Assembly: GCF_009834225.1 (NCBI RefSeq) | Contig: NZ_CP047176.1 | Span: forward strand, 2,542,001-2,606,000 | Reading direction: 5' to 3' | Source of the DNA: Rathayibacter sp. VKM Ac-2759 | Lineage (GTDB): Bacteria; Actinomycetota; Actinomycetes; Actinomycetales; Microbacteriaceae | Length of the DNA stretch: 64,000 nucleotides | Shown: positions 25,130 through 34,274 of the stretch, piece by piece | How the letters are laid out: the number at the start of each line of letters is the position of its first letter | Numbering within the stretch: position 1 is the stretch's first letter | Position numbers and translations under genes: made by a program | Notes under the pieces: generated by a model | Told to the model about the DNA's origin: nothing | Databases searched by the model: none | The model's input: only the letters and a program-made list of their open reading frames with translations

Positions 25130-26338
25130 ATGGACTGGCAGCAGACACTCGAGGACACCGTCCCTTCGGCGTTCATCACCGAGCGCCAGCTCCGCTCGGT
25201 GATCGGCAAACCGCCCGCCACGGGGGCCTGGCGGGACGGCGACCACCCGGGTCACCGGCGGTTCCTCGACGCCGGCCCCTTCGACTTCGAGGCCGGCGGC
25301 CACCTCCCGCATCTGCGCATCGCGTACGAGTCGTGGGGTGAGCTGTCGCCCGCGAAGGACAACGCCGTGCTGGTGCTGCACGCCCTCACCGGCGACTCGC
25401 ACTTAATCGGGCGCGGAGACCGCGGCCACGCCACCGACGGCTGGTGGTCGGGACTCGTCGGCCCCGGTGAGGTCATCGACACCGACCGCTTCTTCGTCGT
25501 CGCGCCCAACATGCTCGGCGGCTGCCAGGGGACGACCGGCCCCGCCTCCCTCGCCCCCGACGGGCACGAGTGGGGCGCCCGCTTCCCGTACACCAGCATC
25601 CGCGACCAGGTCCGCGCCCAGGTGCTGTTCGCCGATCTGCTCGGGATCGACCGCTGGCACACGGTGATCGGCGGGTCGATGGGCGGGATGCAGGCGCTCG
25701 AGTGGGGCATCGACCACCCGGAGCGGGTGGCCCGCCTCGCGGTCCTCGCGGCGCCTCCCCGCGCCACCGCCGACCAGATCGCCCTGAACTTCGTGCAGCT
25801 GGAGGCCATCCGCAACGACGCCGGATTCGCCGGCGGCTCCTACTACGACGCGGGAGACGGCCAGGGCCCGTACCACGGCCTCGCGCTGGCCCGGCGGATG
25901 GCGCTGCTCAACTACCGCAGCCCGTCCGAGCTCAACGACCGCTTCGAGCGCAGCTGGCAGTCGGGTCTGGATCCGCTCGGCGGCGGGGGGCGCTTCGCGG
26001 TGGAGTCGTACCTCGACTTCCACGGGAACAAGTTCACCCGGCGCTTCGACGCGAACAGCTACATCACGCTCGTCGAGGCGATGAACTCCCACGACGTCGG
26101 ACGCGGTCGCGGCGGCGAGGCCGAGGCGCTCTCGAGGATCACGAGCCCCACCCTCGTGCTCGGCATCGACAGCGACCGGCTCTTCCCCGTCGACGGGCAG
26201 CGCATCATCGCCGCCCACGCCCCGGGCAACATCGACGGAGACGACGTGGCCGTGATCAGCTCGACCTTCGGCCACGACGGCTTCCTCATCGAGGACGACG
26301 CGGTCGGCGCCCACCTCGATCGGCTCCTCCGCCTCTAG
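25130..26338 (+). CDS. metX: homoserine O-acetyltransferase
   Basis: A 402-residue alpha/beta-hydrolase-fold MetX. Nucleophile Ser183 in GGSMGGMQ, Asp in GIDSDRLFP (about 346) and His in FGHDGFLIE (about 379) form the triad. NMLGGCQGTTGP is the family loop. Whether it uses acetyl-CoA or succinyl-CoA is not certain from sequence, but pairing with MetY and actinobacterial origin favour acetyl. Downstream lies the signalling cassette after 89 bp. Confidence 0.93.
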   Translation: MDWQQTLEDTVPSAFITERQLRSVIGKPPATGAWRDGDHPGHRRFLDAGPFDFEAGGHLPHLRIAYESWGELSPAKDNAVLVLHALTGDSHLIGRGDRGHATDGWWSGLVGPGEVIDTDRFFVVAPNMLGGCQGTTGPASLAPDGHEWGARFPYTSIRDQVRAQVLFADLLGIDRWHTVIGGSMGGMQALEWGIDHPERVARLAVLAAPPRATADQIALNFVQLEAIRNDAGFAGGSYYDAGDGQGPYHGLALARRMALLNYRSPSELNDRFERSWQSGLDPLGGGGRFAVESYLDFHGNKFTRRFDANSYITLVEAMNSHDVGRGRGGEAEALSRITSPTLVLGIDSDRLFPVDGQRIIAAHAPGNIDGDDVAVISSTFGHDGFLIEDDAVGAHLDRLLRL

Positions 26339-26427
26339 CCGGTCCCGCAGGTCCGCTCGCACCCCGCGAGCCAGTGGCTATCGTGTGTCGGGGGCCCACC
26401 ACCGCGTCACCAGGAGGGAGAGCGCCC

Positions 26428-27591
26428 GTGCCGATGATCCGCAGCGCACGCGAGCGCGATCGCCTCCTCCGCCAGTCCGCGTGCGGGATAGGCCTGCTCA
26501 CCGACGCCGCCGCCTTCTCGCTGGTCCTCGTCCCCGGCACCCTGCACGAGAGGGCCGTGCCCTTCGCCGTCGCGCTGCTGCTCGGGCTGGCCGTCGCCCA
26601 CATCGGGCTCGGCCGCACCGGCGGGAGGCTCTGGATGGTCCTGGTCGCGCTCGGCGGGCTGCTGCTCAGCGCCGGTCTCGCGATCGACCTCACTCCGAGC
26701 GGCGACTACGCGGGCTTCGTCCTCGTCAGCACGGCGAACGCCATCACCTCCAGCATCGCCCTCGCCGTGACCACCTCCCCTCGCCGCGTCGCGCTCCTGT
26801 TCCCGGTCATGGTGCCGAGCGTGGTCTTCTCGGTGCTGGTGGGCGGCGACGCGATGATCGCCACCGTCATCATCCAGAGCGTGCTGCCCTGGGGGGTCCT
26901 CAGCGGCTTCGCCCTCTGGATCAGCACCGCAGTGCCCCGGGTGGTGCGCAGGATCGACAGCATCGGCAACGCGCACCGCGTCGAACGGCAGGCCAGCGAG
27001 ACGGAGGCGCAGCGCCGCCAGGGCGCCCGCCTGCTGCACGACACCGTGCTCGCCACGCTGACGCTGCTCGCCCACTCCGGACGCGGCGTCTCGGTCGACG
27101 CCCTGCGGCAGCAGGCCGCGGAGGACGCGCAGCTCCTGCGCCAGCTGCGCCTCGGCGGAGCTCCCACGCCGAGCGTCTCGGGGTCGTACCAGCTCACCAG
27201 CGTCACCAGCGCGCCGGCACCGAACGCCCTCGAGAACGTGAAGACCCGCTTCGGCCGGATGGGACTCGACGTCAACTGGCATGGCTCGGGCCAGGTCGTG
27301 CTGACGGGGGCCGCCCTCGACTCCTTCGTGCTCGCCCTCGCCGAGTGCCTCGAGAACGTGCGGCGGCACTCCGGTGTGAACTGCGCCGACGTGACCATCA
27401 CGGAGGATCAGCGCACCGTCCGCGCGATGGTCACGGACGCGGGGACGGGGTTCGACATCGACACCGTGCCGTCGACGAAGCTGGGCTTCAAGGAGTCGGT
27501 CGTCGCGCGGCTCGCCGACGTCGGCGGCAGCACCCGGCTGTTCAGCTCGCCGGGCTCGGGCACCACCGTCGTGCTCGAGGTGCCGAAGTGA
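26428..27591 (+). CDS. membrane histidine kinase, HisKA_3-like
   Basis: A 387-residue sensor. The first 170 residues form about five or six membrane helices with almost no extracytoplasmic domain. A dimerisation helix follows with ARLLHDTVLATLTLL (His204 is the likely phospho-acceptor, in a NarL-partner type H-D-x-x context), then a HATPase region with N-box ECLENVRRH (Asn310), G1 DAGTGFD (337-343) and G2 SPGSGTTV (374-381). The F box between is short. GTG at 26428 has GGAGGGAG eight bases upstream. Its stop overlaps the next start (GTGA). The signal is unknown; it probably senses within or at the membrane. Confidence 0.87.
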   Translation: MPMIRSARERDRLLRQSACGIGLLTDAAAFSLVLVPGTLHERAVPFAVALLLGLAVAHIGLGRTGGRLWMVLVALGGLLLSAGLAIDLTPSGDYAGFVLVSTANAITSSIALAVTTSPRRVALLFPVMVPSVVFSVLVGGDAMIATVIIQSVLPWGVLSGFALWISTAVPRVVRRIDSIGNAHRVERQASETEAQRRQGARLLHDTVLATLTLLAHSGRGVSVDALRQQAAEDAQLLRQLRLGGAPTPSVSGSYQLTSVTSAPAPNALENVKTRFGRMGLDVNWHGSGQVVLTGAALDSFVLALAECLENVRRHSGVNCADVTITEDQRTVRAMVTDAGTGFDIDTVPSTKLGFKESVVARLADVGGSTRLFSSPGSGTTVVLEVPK

Positions 27592-28814
27592 CGGCGGGCG
27601 ACTCCGACGGCATCGCCCCGCTCCTGCGCGGCGGCGGACCGTGGCGCGGACGCTCCTCGCGGGCCGCACGATCGGCGAAGGGCCAGCAGGAGGGCCTCGG
27701 CACCAGCTATCTCGGCAACGGCCTGAACGGGATCGCCGCGGCCCTGATGGCGTACGAGTTCCTCGTCTTCTTCGCCTCGATGGGCTCCTACGCCCGCCCG
27801 GGCCTCGTGCTGGTCGCCTGGTTCCTGCTCGCGGCCTCGTTCGCGACCGTCGTCATCACCATCCGGACGTCGGGCGACCGGCTGCCGACCCTCGCGTACG
27901 CCGCCTTCCTGCTCGGCATCGCGGGAGCGGTCGTCCTCGATCTGATCGCCGTCGTCGAACCGGGCAGCGCCGCCGTCGCGCCGACCGCCGCCGTCGCCGC
28001 CGCCGTGGCGCACGCCGCGATGATCGTCCACCGCCGGAGCATCGAGATCCTCGCCGTCGCGCTCGTCGTCGGCGTCGCCGAGCTCGTCACCTTCGGGGCG
28101 ATGTCCCCCGGCGACCCGACCTCGTTCTCGGTGCGGGTCAGCGCGCTCGTCGTGACGATCGCGCCCGCGGTCGTCGTGGTCGTGATGATGCGCGGATTCC
28201 GCCGGATGGTGCAGCACGAGATCGACCGGGCCCTGGTGCAGAGCACCACCCTCGGGCCGCGCTACGCGGTCGGGATGCTCGCCTCCGAGGAGCTCGCCCG
28301 CCTCGACCTGGCCGCCGAGCGCCTGCTCACCGAGGTCGGCGACGGGAGCACTCCCCTGCCGCTCGATGCGCACCGGGCCGCGCTCGCCGCCTCCCTCGCC
28401 ACACAGCTGCGCCTGCACCTCATCGAGGGGCGACGGGAGACGTGGCTGCACCACGCGATCCTCGAGTCGGAGCTGCTCGCACCCCTCGTCGAGCTCCACG
28501 ACCCCGACGGCGCCGCCGGGCTCCTCGGCCACCAGCAGCGGGACGGGCTGCTGTCGGCGATCTGGCTCATCCTCGACGGATCGACCGCCGTCCTGCACGT
28601 CGAGGCGGGCCCGCCGCGCGATCCCGGCGCCGACGCCCCGCCGCGGACCCTGCTCGTGCCCCTCGTTCTCCGCTCGGAAGGCGTGCCACTGCGCGGTGTC
28701 GACCCTGCGACATGGGAAGCTATCGCACAGGTCGGCACCTTCCGCGAGCCGCCCCGCGACGGGGAGCTCGTGATCGAGATCGACTGTCTGGTCGAGAACC
28801 CCGCCGACCGATGA
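27588..28814 (+). CDS. membrane protein of the signalling cassette, no kinase boxes
   Basis: A 408-residue protein not assigned to a named family. Residues 1-43 are cytosolic; about six helices (48-205) resemble the sensor's layout; the remaining 200 residues are cytosolic and helix-rich (QHEIDRALVQSTTLGPRY, then LLGHQQRDGLLSAIWLILDG). The arrangement of membrane block, helical hairpin and alpha/beta end looks like a sensor kinase, but I find no acceptor histidine in a DHp context and no N, G1 or G2 box. It may be a degenerate kinase that partners the upstream kinase. It is translationally coupled to that kinase and 40 bp ahead of the response regulator. Confidence 0.75.
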   Translation: MTAGDSDGIAPLLRGGGPWRGRSSRAARSAKGQQEGLGTSYLGNGLNGIAAALMAYEFLVFFASMGSYARPGLVLVAWFLLAASFATVVITIRTSGDRLPTLAYAAFLLGIAGAVVLDLIAVVEPGSAAVAPTAAVAAAVAHAAMIVHRRSIEILAVALVVGVAELVTFGAMSPGDPTSFSVRVSALVVTIAPAVVVVVMMRGFRRMVQHEIDRALVQSTTLGPRYAVGMLASEELARLDLAAERLLTEVGDGSTPLPLDAHRAALAASLATQLRLHLIEGRRETWLHHAILESELLAPLVELHDPDGAAGLLGHQQRDGLLSAIWLILDGSTAVLHVEAGPPRDPGADAPPRTLLVPLVLRSEGVPLRGVDPATWEAIAQVGTFREPPRDGELVIEIDCLVENPADR

Positions 28815-28854
28815 GCAGCATCCGCGACACCGCCCGCAGAGCCGAAGGACCCCG

Positions 28855-29514
28855 ATGACCCACACCGCCGACCCGAAGATCACCCTCGCGGTGGTCGACG
28901 ATCACAAGATGCTGCTCGGCGCCCTGACCGAGTGGATCCGCGGCGCCGCCTCCGACATCCAGCTCGTCGCCGCCGTCGCCTCGTGGCCGGAGCTGCTCAC
29001 CCACCCCGAGTTCCCCGTCGACGTCGTGCTGCTGGACCTCGACCTCAAGGACAACATCCCGATCTCGGTGAAGCTCTCGACCCTGAAGACCACCGGCGTC
29101 AAGACCGTCCTGATGAGCACCTACTCGGAGCCCGCGGTCGTCCGCGAGGCCCTCGCCTCCGGAGCCCTCGGCTACCTCGTGAAGACCGAGGACGCGGACA
29201 TGATCGTCGAGGCGATCCGCGCGGCCAAGGACGGCCACTCCTACATCTCCCACGAGCTCGACATGGCCCTCTCCACCGGCGACTCCGACGGCGCCCCGAA
29301 GCTCAGCGCACAGGAGCGCCGGGTGATGGCGCTCTACGGAGGCGGCGAACCGGTCAAGTCGGTCGCCTTCGAGCTCGGCATCTCGGAGGAGACGGCGAAG
29401 TCGTACCTCAAGCGGATCCGTGAGAAGTACCGCGTGGTCGGCATCGACGTCGGCACGAAGGTCGCCCTGCGCAAGCGCGCCATCCACGACGGGATCCTGA
29501 TCGAGACGGACTGA
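28855..29514 (+). CDS. NarL/FixJ family response regulator
   Basis: A 219-residue regulator. Receiver: Asp15-Asp16 in VVDDHKM, acceptor Asp61 in VVLLDLDL, Ser88/Thr89 and Lys110 in GYLVKTED. Output: LuxR-type helix-turn-helix from about 150, with LSAQERRVMALYGGGEPVKS and GISEETAKSYLKRIREKY. The EAKSYL-type recognition helix departs from the usual E-x-T-V-K-x-H form. It is the third gene of the cassette and ends just before a hairpin terminator, so kinase, partner and regulator form one transcript. Confidence 0.9.
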   Translation: MTHTADPKITLAVVDDHKMLLGALTEWIRGAASDIQLVAAVASWPELLTHPEFPVDVVLLDLDLKDNIPISVKLSTLKTTGVKTVLMSTYSEPAVVREALASGALGYLVKTEDADMIVEAIRAAKDGHSYISHELDMALSTGDSDGAPKLSAQERRVMALYGGGEPVKSVAFELGISEETAKSYLKRIREKYRVVGIDVGTKVALRKRAIHDGILIETD

Positions 29515-29522
29515 GCTTGCTT

Positions 29523-29547
29523 GCACGGCGGTCCTTGCCCGCCGTGC
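29523..29547 (+). terminator. hairpin terminator after the response regulator
   Basis: Perfect 9-bp arms GCACGGCGG and CCGCCGTGC around a 7-base loop, starting eight bases past the stop codon. There is no U-tract, as is common in this GC-rich group. Confidence 0.6.
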
Positions 29548-29694
29548 CGCGGTCGGCTCCTCCAGGTGGTCGCGTCTCAGAGAGCGTCCTGCCACGCCTG
29601 CGGAGATCCGCTCGCACGCGGATTTCCGAGCGGCTCCACCCTGGGGCGTGCGCGGCCGCGGGCTTCGCCGCGGGTGGCGTTGCTTCGCGCGCCT

Positions 29695-29722
29695 GCTGGT
29701 CGGGTAGCACCGCAGGGGCGCG
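29695..29722 (+). repeat. palindromic repeat, degenerate copy
   Basis: GCTGGTCGGGTAGCACCGCAGGGGCGC retains the left arm and stem of the element seen at 6162, but the right arm (GTATCGAGACC) is lost. It lies just downstream of the MFS gene stop. Confidence 0.5.
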
Positions 29723-29730
29723 CGGCGGGG

Positions 29731-30996
29731 TCAGAGGGCGTTGATCGGGATGCCGTTGGTGCCGGGGGCGGCGGGCTCGCGCTGGGCGGGGTAGACGGTG
29801 CCTCGGGCGCGGTCGACGGCGATGCTCGCGACGGCCAGGAGGATGCCCGCGACGGTGAGCACGACGCCGACCCAGATCGGCGAGACGTAGCCGAGTCCTG
29901 CGGCGATGGTGACACCGCCGAGGGCCGCGCCGACCGAGTTGCCGATGTTGAGCGCGGAGTGGTTCAGCGCCGCGGCGATCGTCTGGCTGTCGCGGGCGAC
30001 GTCCATCAGCCGCGTCTGGATCGCCGGGGACGCTCCCGCCGAGAAGCCCGCGGCGAGGAACGTGAACACCAGCAGACCCGCGGGAGTCGTGGCGGTCAGC
30101 GCGAGGCCGACCAGTGACACTCCGACGCCCGCGAACAGCACCAGCAGAGCGCGCGTGACGTTCTTGTCGGCCGCCCAGCCGCCCACGAGGTTGCCCACCG
30201 TCATGCCCAGGCCGATCACGACCAGCACCCACGGCACGACGCCGAGCGGCAGTACGGTGACCTCGGTCGAGAGCGGAGTGATGTAGCTGTACATCGCGAA
30301 GAGCCCGCCGAAGCCGATGGCTCCGATCGCGAGGGTCATCCAGACCTGCAGCCGACCGAAGGCCTTCAGCTCGTTGCGCATCGTCGCGCCGGGGTTCCCC
30401 TCCTGGAACGGCACGAGCAGCCACACGGCGACGACGGTCGCGGCGAAAATCGCGGCGACGACGAGGTAGGCGCTGCGCCAGCCGGCGTTCTGGCCGACCC
30501 AGGTGATCGCCGGCACTCCGACGACGTTGGCGATCGTCAGACCCGAGAGCACGAAGGCGACGCCCTTGCCGCGCTTGCCCGGACCCATCAGGTCGGCGGC
30601 GACCAGGGACGCGATGCCGAAGTAGGCGCCGTGCGGCAGGGCCGCGACGAAGCGGGCCGCCAGCACGAGCGGGAAGGTCGGCAGCAGGGCCGAGGCGATC
30701 GTGCCGAGGGTGAAGGCGACGAGCAGGCTGAGGAGGAGGCGCTTGCGCGGCCAGCGGGCGGCGGCCGCCGCGATCGTGGGGGCGCCGACGACGACGCCGA
30801 GGGCGTACGCCGAGATCAGGAGCCCGGCCTGCGAGTTGGCCTGCTCGGAGCTCGCGGCGTAGACGCCGGGCAGCAGGTCGGCGGCGAGCTGCGGGAGCAG
30901 TCCCATCGCGACGAACTCGGTCGACCCGATGCCGAAGCCTCCCATCGCGAGGGCGAGCAGGGCGAGGCGGGTGCGGGCCGGAGAGAGTGTCGTCAC
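29731..30996 (-). CDS. MFS transporter, DHA1 (AraJ/NepI-like)
   Basis: A 421-residue major facilitator with twelve predicted helices. The N-terminal GFGIGSTEFVAMGLLPQLA is the signature of the sugar-efflux/purine-efflux AraJ-NepI group; RWPRKRLLL is the loop 2-3 motif, and ADKNVTRALL occupies the matching loop in the second half. Likely an efflux pump for small metabolites or drugs. It converges with the response regulator across 216 bp. Confidence 0.9.
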   Translation of the reverse strand: MTTLSPARTRLALLALAMGGFGIGSTEFVAMGLLPQLAADLLPGVYAASSEQANSQAGLLISAYALGVVVGAPTIAAAAARWPRKRLLLSLLVAFTLGTIASALLPTFPLVLAARFVAALPHGAYFGIASLVAADLMGPGKRGKGVAFVLSGLTIANVVGVPAITWVGQNAGWRSAYLVVAAIFAATVVAVWLLVPFQEGNPGATMRNELKAFGRLQVWMTLAIGAIGFGGLFAMYSYITPLSTEVTVLPLGVVPWVLVVIGLGMTVGNLVGGWAADKNVTRALLVLFAGVGVSLVGLALTATTPAGLLVFTFLAAGFSAGASPAIQTRLMDVARDSQTIAAALNHSALNIGNSVGAALGGVTIAAGLGYVSPIWVGVVLTVAGILLAVASIAVDRARGTVYPAQREPAAPGTNGIPINAL

Positions 30997-31063
30997 CGGT
31001 CGAGGATACAGAGGTCCTGCGCAGAATCGAAACGATTCGAGCGAGTCGCCCGACCGTGGCGCG

Positions 31064-31366
31064 TCACTCGTCGAGCGCTCGCCCCAGCCGCTCGATCTTG
31101 GCGTCGATCTCGCCCGAGTACCCGGGACGGATGTCGGCCTTGAGCACGAGCGACACGCGCGTCCCGAAGGCGCCCACCGCCTCCGTCGCCCGCTTGACGA
31201 CGTCGAAGACCTCGTCCCACTCCCCCTCGATCTCGGTGAACATCGAGGTCGTGCGGTTCGGCAGGCCGGAGTCGCGCACGATGCGGACGGCGGCGGCGAC
31301 CGCGTCGTGCACGGAGGCGTCGGGGCCTTCGCCGCCCGACGGTGCGACCGAGAATGCGACGAGCAT
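31064..31366 (-). CDS. MTH1187/YkoF-type thiamine-binding protein (DUF77)
   Basis: A 100-residue protein of the thiamine-binding (former DUF77) family. MLVAFSVAP opens the ferredoxin-like fold, with VRIVRDSGLPNRTTSMFTEI and a C-terminal VSLVLKADIRPGYSG. The family binds thiamine or precursors and forms tetramers. ATG at 31366 has AGGGAG ten bases upstream. No thiamine transporter is adjacent, so its partner is not evident. Confidence 0.88.
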   Translation of the reverse strand: MLVAFSVAPSGGEGPDASVHDAVAAAVRIVRDSGLPNRTTSMFTEIEGEWDEVFDVVKRATEAVGAFGTRVSLVLKADIRPGYSGEIDAKIERLGRALDE

Positions 31367-31410
31367 GAACGACTCCCTGCCGCGGTCGCGTCTCGACCGC
31401 TCCGAGGAGC

Positions 31411-32715
31411 CTACGAGGCGCTCACGCGCGACGCGCCGGTCATCGCGCTCGCGGAGGCCGCGACTCCGGCGTCCGGCGCGCTCCCCACCCGCCACAGCTC
31501 GCGCACGAGCCAGACGAGGAGCACGACGAGGACCACGTTCCGCGCGGTGAGCACGAGCACCATCGACCAGTGGGCGTAGAGCAGGAAGAGGTAGAGGTAC
31601 GGGTACACCAGCTGCGTGAGGGCGCCGATCACCAGCGTCAGCTTCGCCGGAGTCGCGAACGATCCGTCGCGGCTCGCGACGAGGCCGGCGATGACGGGCG
31701 GCGCCAGCCAGACGATGTACTGCGGCGAGAGCACCTTGTTCGTGTCGATGAAGACGACGACGAAGGTCAGCGCGAGCAGCGGGAACAGCCGGGCGGGGGC
31801 GGCACCGGCGCGGAGGGCGCGCAGGCCCAGCAGCGCGACACCGATCATCGTCAGCGCGAGCAGCGGAGTCATCACCGCTGCGGCGATCTCGGTCCCCGGG
31901 CCGTGCATCTCGAAGGTGTTGATCTCGGCGGCGTACCAGACGTAGCTGCCGCCGGCGGACCCGAGCGAGGCCGCCCACATCCACGGTGTGCTGACGACGG
32001 CCTCGATCTGCAGGCCCCGCGTCGTCTGGTCGCCGACGAAGCTGAAGACCTGGTCGCCTCCGCCGACGAGGACCACGGCGAGCACGATGACGACCGACGT
32101 CGCGACCGGCACCAGCACGGTCCTCACCCGCCCGCGGAGCACGAGCACCGCGGCCGCGAGGATCGCCGCCGGCCACACCTTGATCCAGGTCGTGATCGTC
32201 AGAAGCAGCGCGGAGGCCGCCGGATGGGTGCCCGCCCAGAGCATCCCCGCGATCGCGGGCGGGACGGTGAACGCGTCGATCCGCCCCACCGCGATCGGGC
32301 CGAGCAGCACGAGGAAGAGCAGCCACCAGCGCGCCGCGGCGAGGCGGACGGGGACGCCGCCGCGCAGGAGGAGCGCGAAGGCGGCGGCGTCGACCAGCGC
32401 CACGAGCACCAGCCACACCAGGTCGTAGCCGGCGGCTCCGAAGAGCCAGGAGGAGGCGATCGGCGCCCAGGCGAGGATCGGGTAGACCCAGCCGGTGTCG
32501 ATCCCGGCGATGCCGCCGCCGTCGACCGCGGTCTGCATCCACTGCTTGTAGACGATGCTGACGTCGCCCATCGGGAGCCCCGGTGCGAAGAGGGCCAGCA
32601 GCGACAGCAGCACGTGCACGAGCGCGAACCCGCTCCAGAGCACCGTGGCGGAGTCGCGGTTCTCGCGCAGCCACGCGACGGGGCGGCGGGGCGCTCGGGT
32701 TCCTGGGGTCGACAC
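31411..32715 (-). CDS. GT87-like polyprenyl-phosphate-dependent mannosyltransferase
   Basis: A 434-residue membrane glycosyltransferase of the GT-C type (DUF2029/GT87, related to PimE). About ten or eleven helices; the first external loop carries GDVSIVYKQWMQT with the acidic residue expected near the catalytic site, and DTNKVLSPQYIVWLAPP (about 325-341) is the conserved late motif. Probably transfers mannose from polyprenyl-phosphate-mannose to an envelope glycolipid or glycan outside the membrane; acceptor unknown. Confidence 0.83.
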   Translation of the reverse strand: MSTPGTRAPRRPVAWLRENRDSATVLWSGFALVHVLLSLLALFAPGLPMGDVSIVYKQWMQTAVDGGGIAGIDTGWVYPILAWAPIASSWLFGAAGYDLVWLVLVALVDAAAFALLLRGGVPVRLAAARWWLLFLVLLGPIAVGRIDAFTVPPAIAGMLWAGTHPAASALLLTITTWIKVWPAAILAAAVLVLRGRVRTVLVPVATSVVIVLAVVLVGGGDQVFSFVGDQTTRGLQIEAVVSTPWMWAASLGSAGGSYVWYAAEINTFEMHGPGTEIAAAVMTPLLALTMIGVALLGLRALRAGAAPARLFPLLALTFVVVFIDTNKVLSPQYIVWLAPPVIAGLVASRDGSFATPAKLTLVIGALTQLVYPYLYLFLLYAHWSMVLVLTARNVVLVVLLVWLVRELWRVGSAPDAGVAASASAMTGASRVSAS

Positions 32716-32777
32716 GGCGACAGTGTAGAGGGACCGGGCGGAGCGGCCCTGACAGGATCCGCCCCCGGCTGAGAGGC

Positions 32778-34274
32778 TCAGTAGCCGGCGAACGCGTCGG
32801 TGCGGATGCTCTTCGCCCCCGCGCCGCGGATCGCTCCGCGGACGGAGTCGACGAACGACGGGGAGCCCGAGACGAGCCCTGTGCGCCGCGGGGCGTCCGG
32901 GACGGCGTCGGCGAGCGTCTCAGCGCTCAACCGGCCGTTCACGTGGCTCCAGTGCTCGGGCAGCGCCGACGGGGTCTCGCGCGACACGAGGACCACGCGG
33001 GCGCCCGATGCGCGCAGCAGCTCGCGGTAGGCGACGTCCTCGAGGCGCGGGGCCGCGTAGACGACCACCACGTCCCGGGCCGGGCCGTCGGCGATCGCCC
33101 GCAGCTGGCTGGCGAACGGGGTGATGCCGATGCCGCCGGCCACGAGGAGCAGCGGAGTCGCGGGGTCGGCGGGGAGGACGAAGTCGCCTCCGACGCTCGT
33201 CGCCCGCACCGTGCTGCCGGGCTCGAGGGCGGCGAGGGCCCGCTTGAAGCTGCTGGCCTTCTCGGGCATCCGCGTCGCGATGGCGATCTCGCCGTCGCCG
33301 GGAGCGGAGGCGATGGAGAAGGTCCGGCGACTGCCGCGGCCGTCGGCGCGGTGCGGCAGATCGAGCTCCAGCCACTGGCCCGCCTCGAAGCGCACGGGGA
33401 CGCGCGGACGGAAGCGGTACTCCGTGATCCCCGGCGCGATGACGCTCGACGAGGCGAGCTCGAGCGAGAGCCGGCGGCGCTGGCCGAAGGCGAAGGCGAT
33501 CGCGTTGCCGACCACGAGGCCCAGCTCGGGGCTGGCGTAGAGGGGCCCGAGCTCGAACGGCACGCTCGCCAGCAGCGCGGCGACCACGGCGACGAGGAGC
33601 TGCTGCGAGCGGCGCGGCGCGAGGGTCAGCGGCTCCGTCAGCATGAACGCGCCGGCGAAGACGAACGGGTAGGCGGTGACGACCAGCGCGACGGCCGCCC
33701 CGAGCTCCTGGCCGTTCTGCACCGACTGCCAGACCGAGACCGCTCCCGCGACGGCGACGAAGACGAGGAACACCGCCCAGCGGCGCACACGGGCGACGAC
33801 GAGCAGCGAGCCGAGCACCACCCAGGGCCAGAGGGCACCGGAGGCGATCCACCACACGCCGGCGTTGAGCCCGGTGAACGCGATGATCAGCACCGCCACC
33901 GCGGCCGGATTGAAGAGGTGGCGCCCGCGCCAGACCAGCAGGAACTTGGACGCCGCGGCGATCGCCCCCACCAGCGCGATGACGGCGAGGCCGACCGGAT
34001 CGGCGGTCGGGAAGAGCAGGCAGGCGATGAGCAGGCCCGTCACGAGAGACGACTCGAGGTGCGCGCGGGTGCGGAACAGCCGCGCGAGGACGGCGCTCAC
34101 CGCCGCCGTCGAGGCCACCGCCACCAGCGTGCTCGACACGAGCTCGAGCGGGGTCGAGAAGAGGAGTCCGGCGGCGGAGTAGCCGAGGGCGATCAGGAGG
34201 AGCGCGGCGAGCGTCGTCCAGACCAGGCGGTACATGGTGATGCGGCCGAGGGCGCGATCGAGGGTGCCGATCAT
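32778..34274 (-). CDS. NqrB/RnfD-like membrane domain fused to FAD/NAD(P) reductase
   Basis: A 498-residue redox protein. Residues 1-about 265 hold eight or nine helices and the NqrB/RnfD-type stretch LVWRGRHLFNPAAVAVL (about 113-129), plus MLTEPLTLAP (about 211). Residues 270-498 form a ferredoxin-reductase domain: RTFSIASAP (about 317-325) binds FAD, and AGGIGITPFASQL (about 379-391) starts the NAD(P) site. It can therefore take electrons from cytosolic NAD(P)H and pass them across the membrane. The Thr that carries FMN in true NqrB/RnfD is not evident. ATG at 34274 overlaps the ApbE stop (ATGA). Confidence 0.87.
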   Translation of the reverse strand: MIGTLDRALGRITMYRLVWTTLAALLLIALGYSAAGLLFSTPLELVSSTLVAVASTAAVSAVLARLFRTRAHLESSLVTGLLIACLLFPTADPVGLAVIALVGAIAAASKFLLVWRGRHLFNPAAVAVLIIAFTGLNAGVWWIASGALWPWVVLGSLLVVARVRRWAVFLVFVAVAGAVSVWQSVQNGQELGAAVALVVTAYPFVFAGAFMLTEPLTLAPRRSQQLLVAVVAALLASVPFELGPLYASPELGLVVGNAIAFAFGQRRRLSLELASSSVIAPGITEYRFRPRVPVRFEAGQWLELDLPHRADGRGSRRTFSIASAPGDGEIAIATRMPEKASSFKRALAALEPGSTVRATSVGGDFVLPADPATPLLLVAGGIGITPFASQLRAIADGPARDVVVVYAAPRLEDVAYRELLRASGARVVLVSRETPSALPEHWSHVNGRLSAETLADAVPDAPRRTGLVSGSPSFVDSVRGAIRGAGAKSIRTDAFAGY

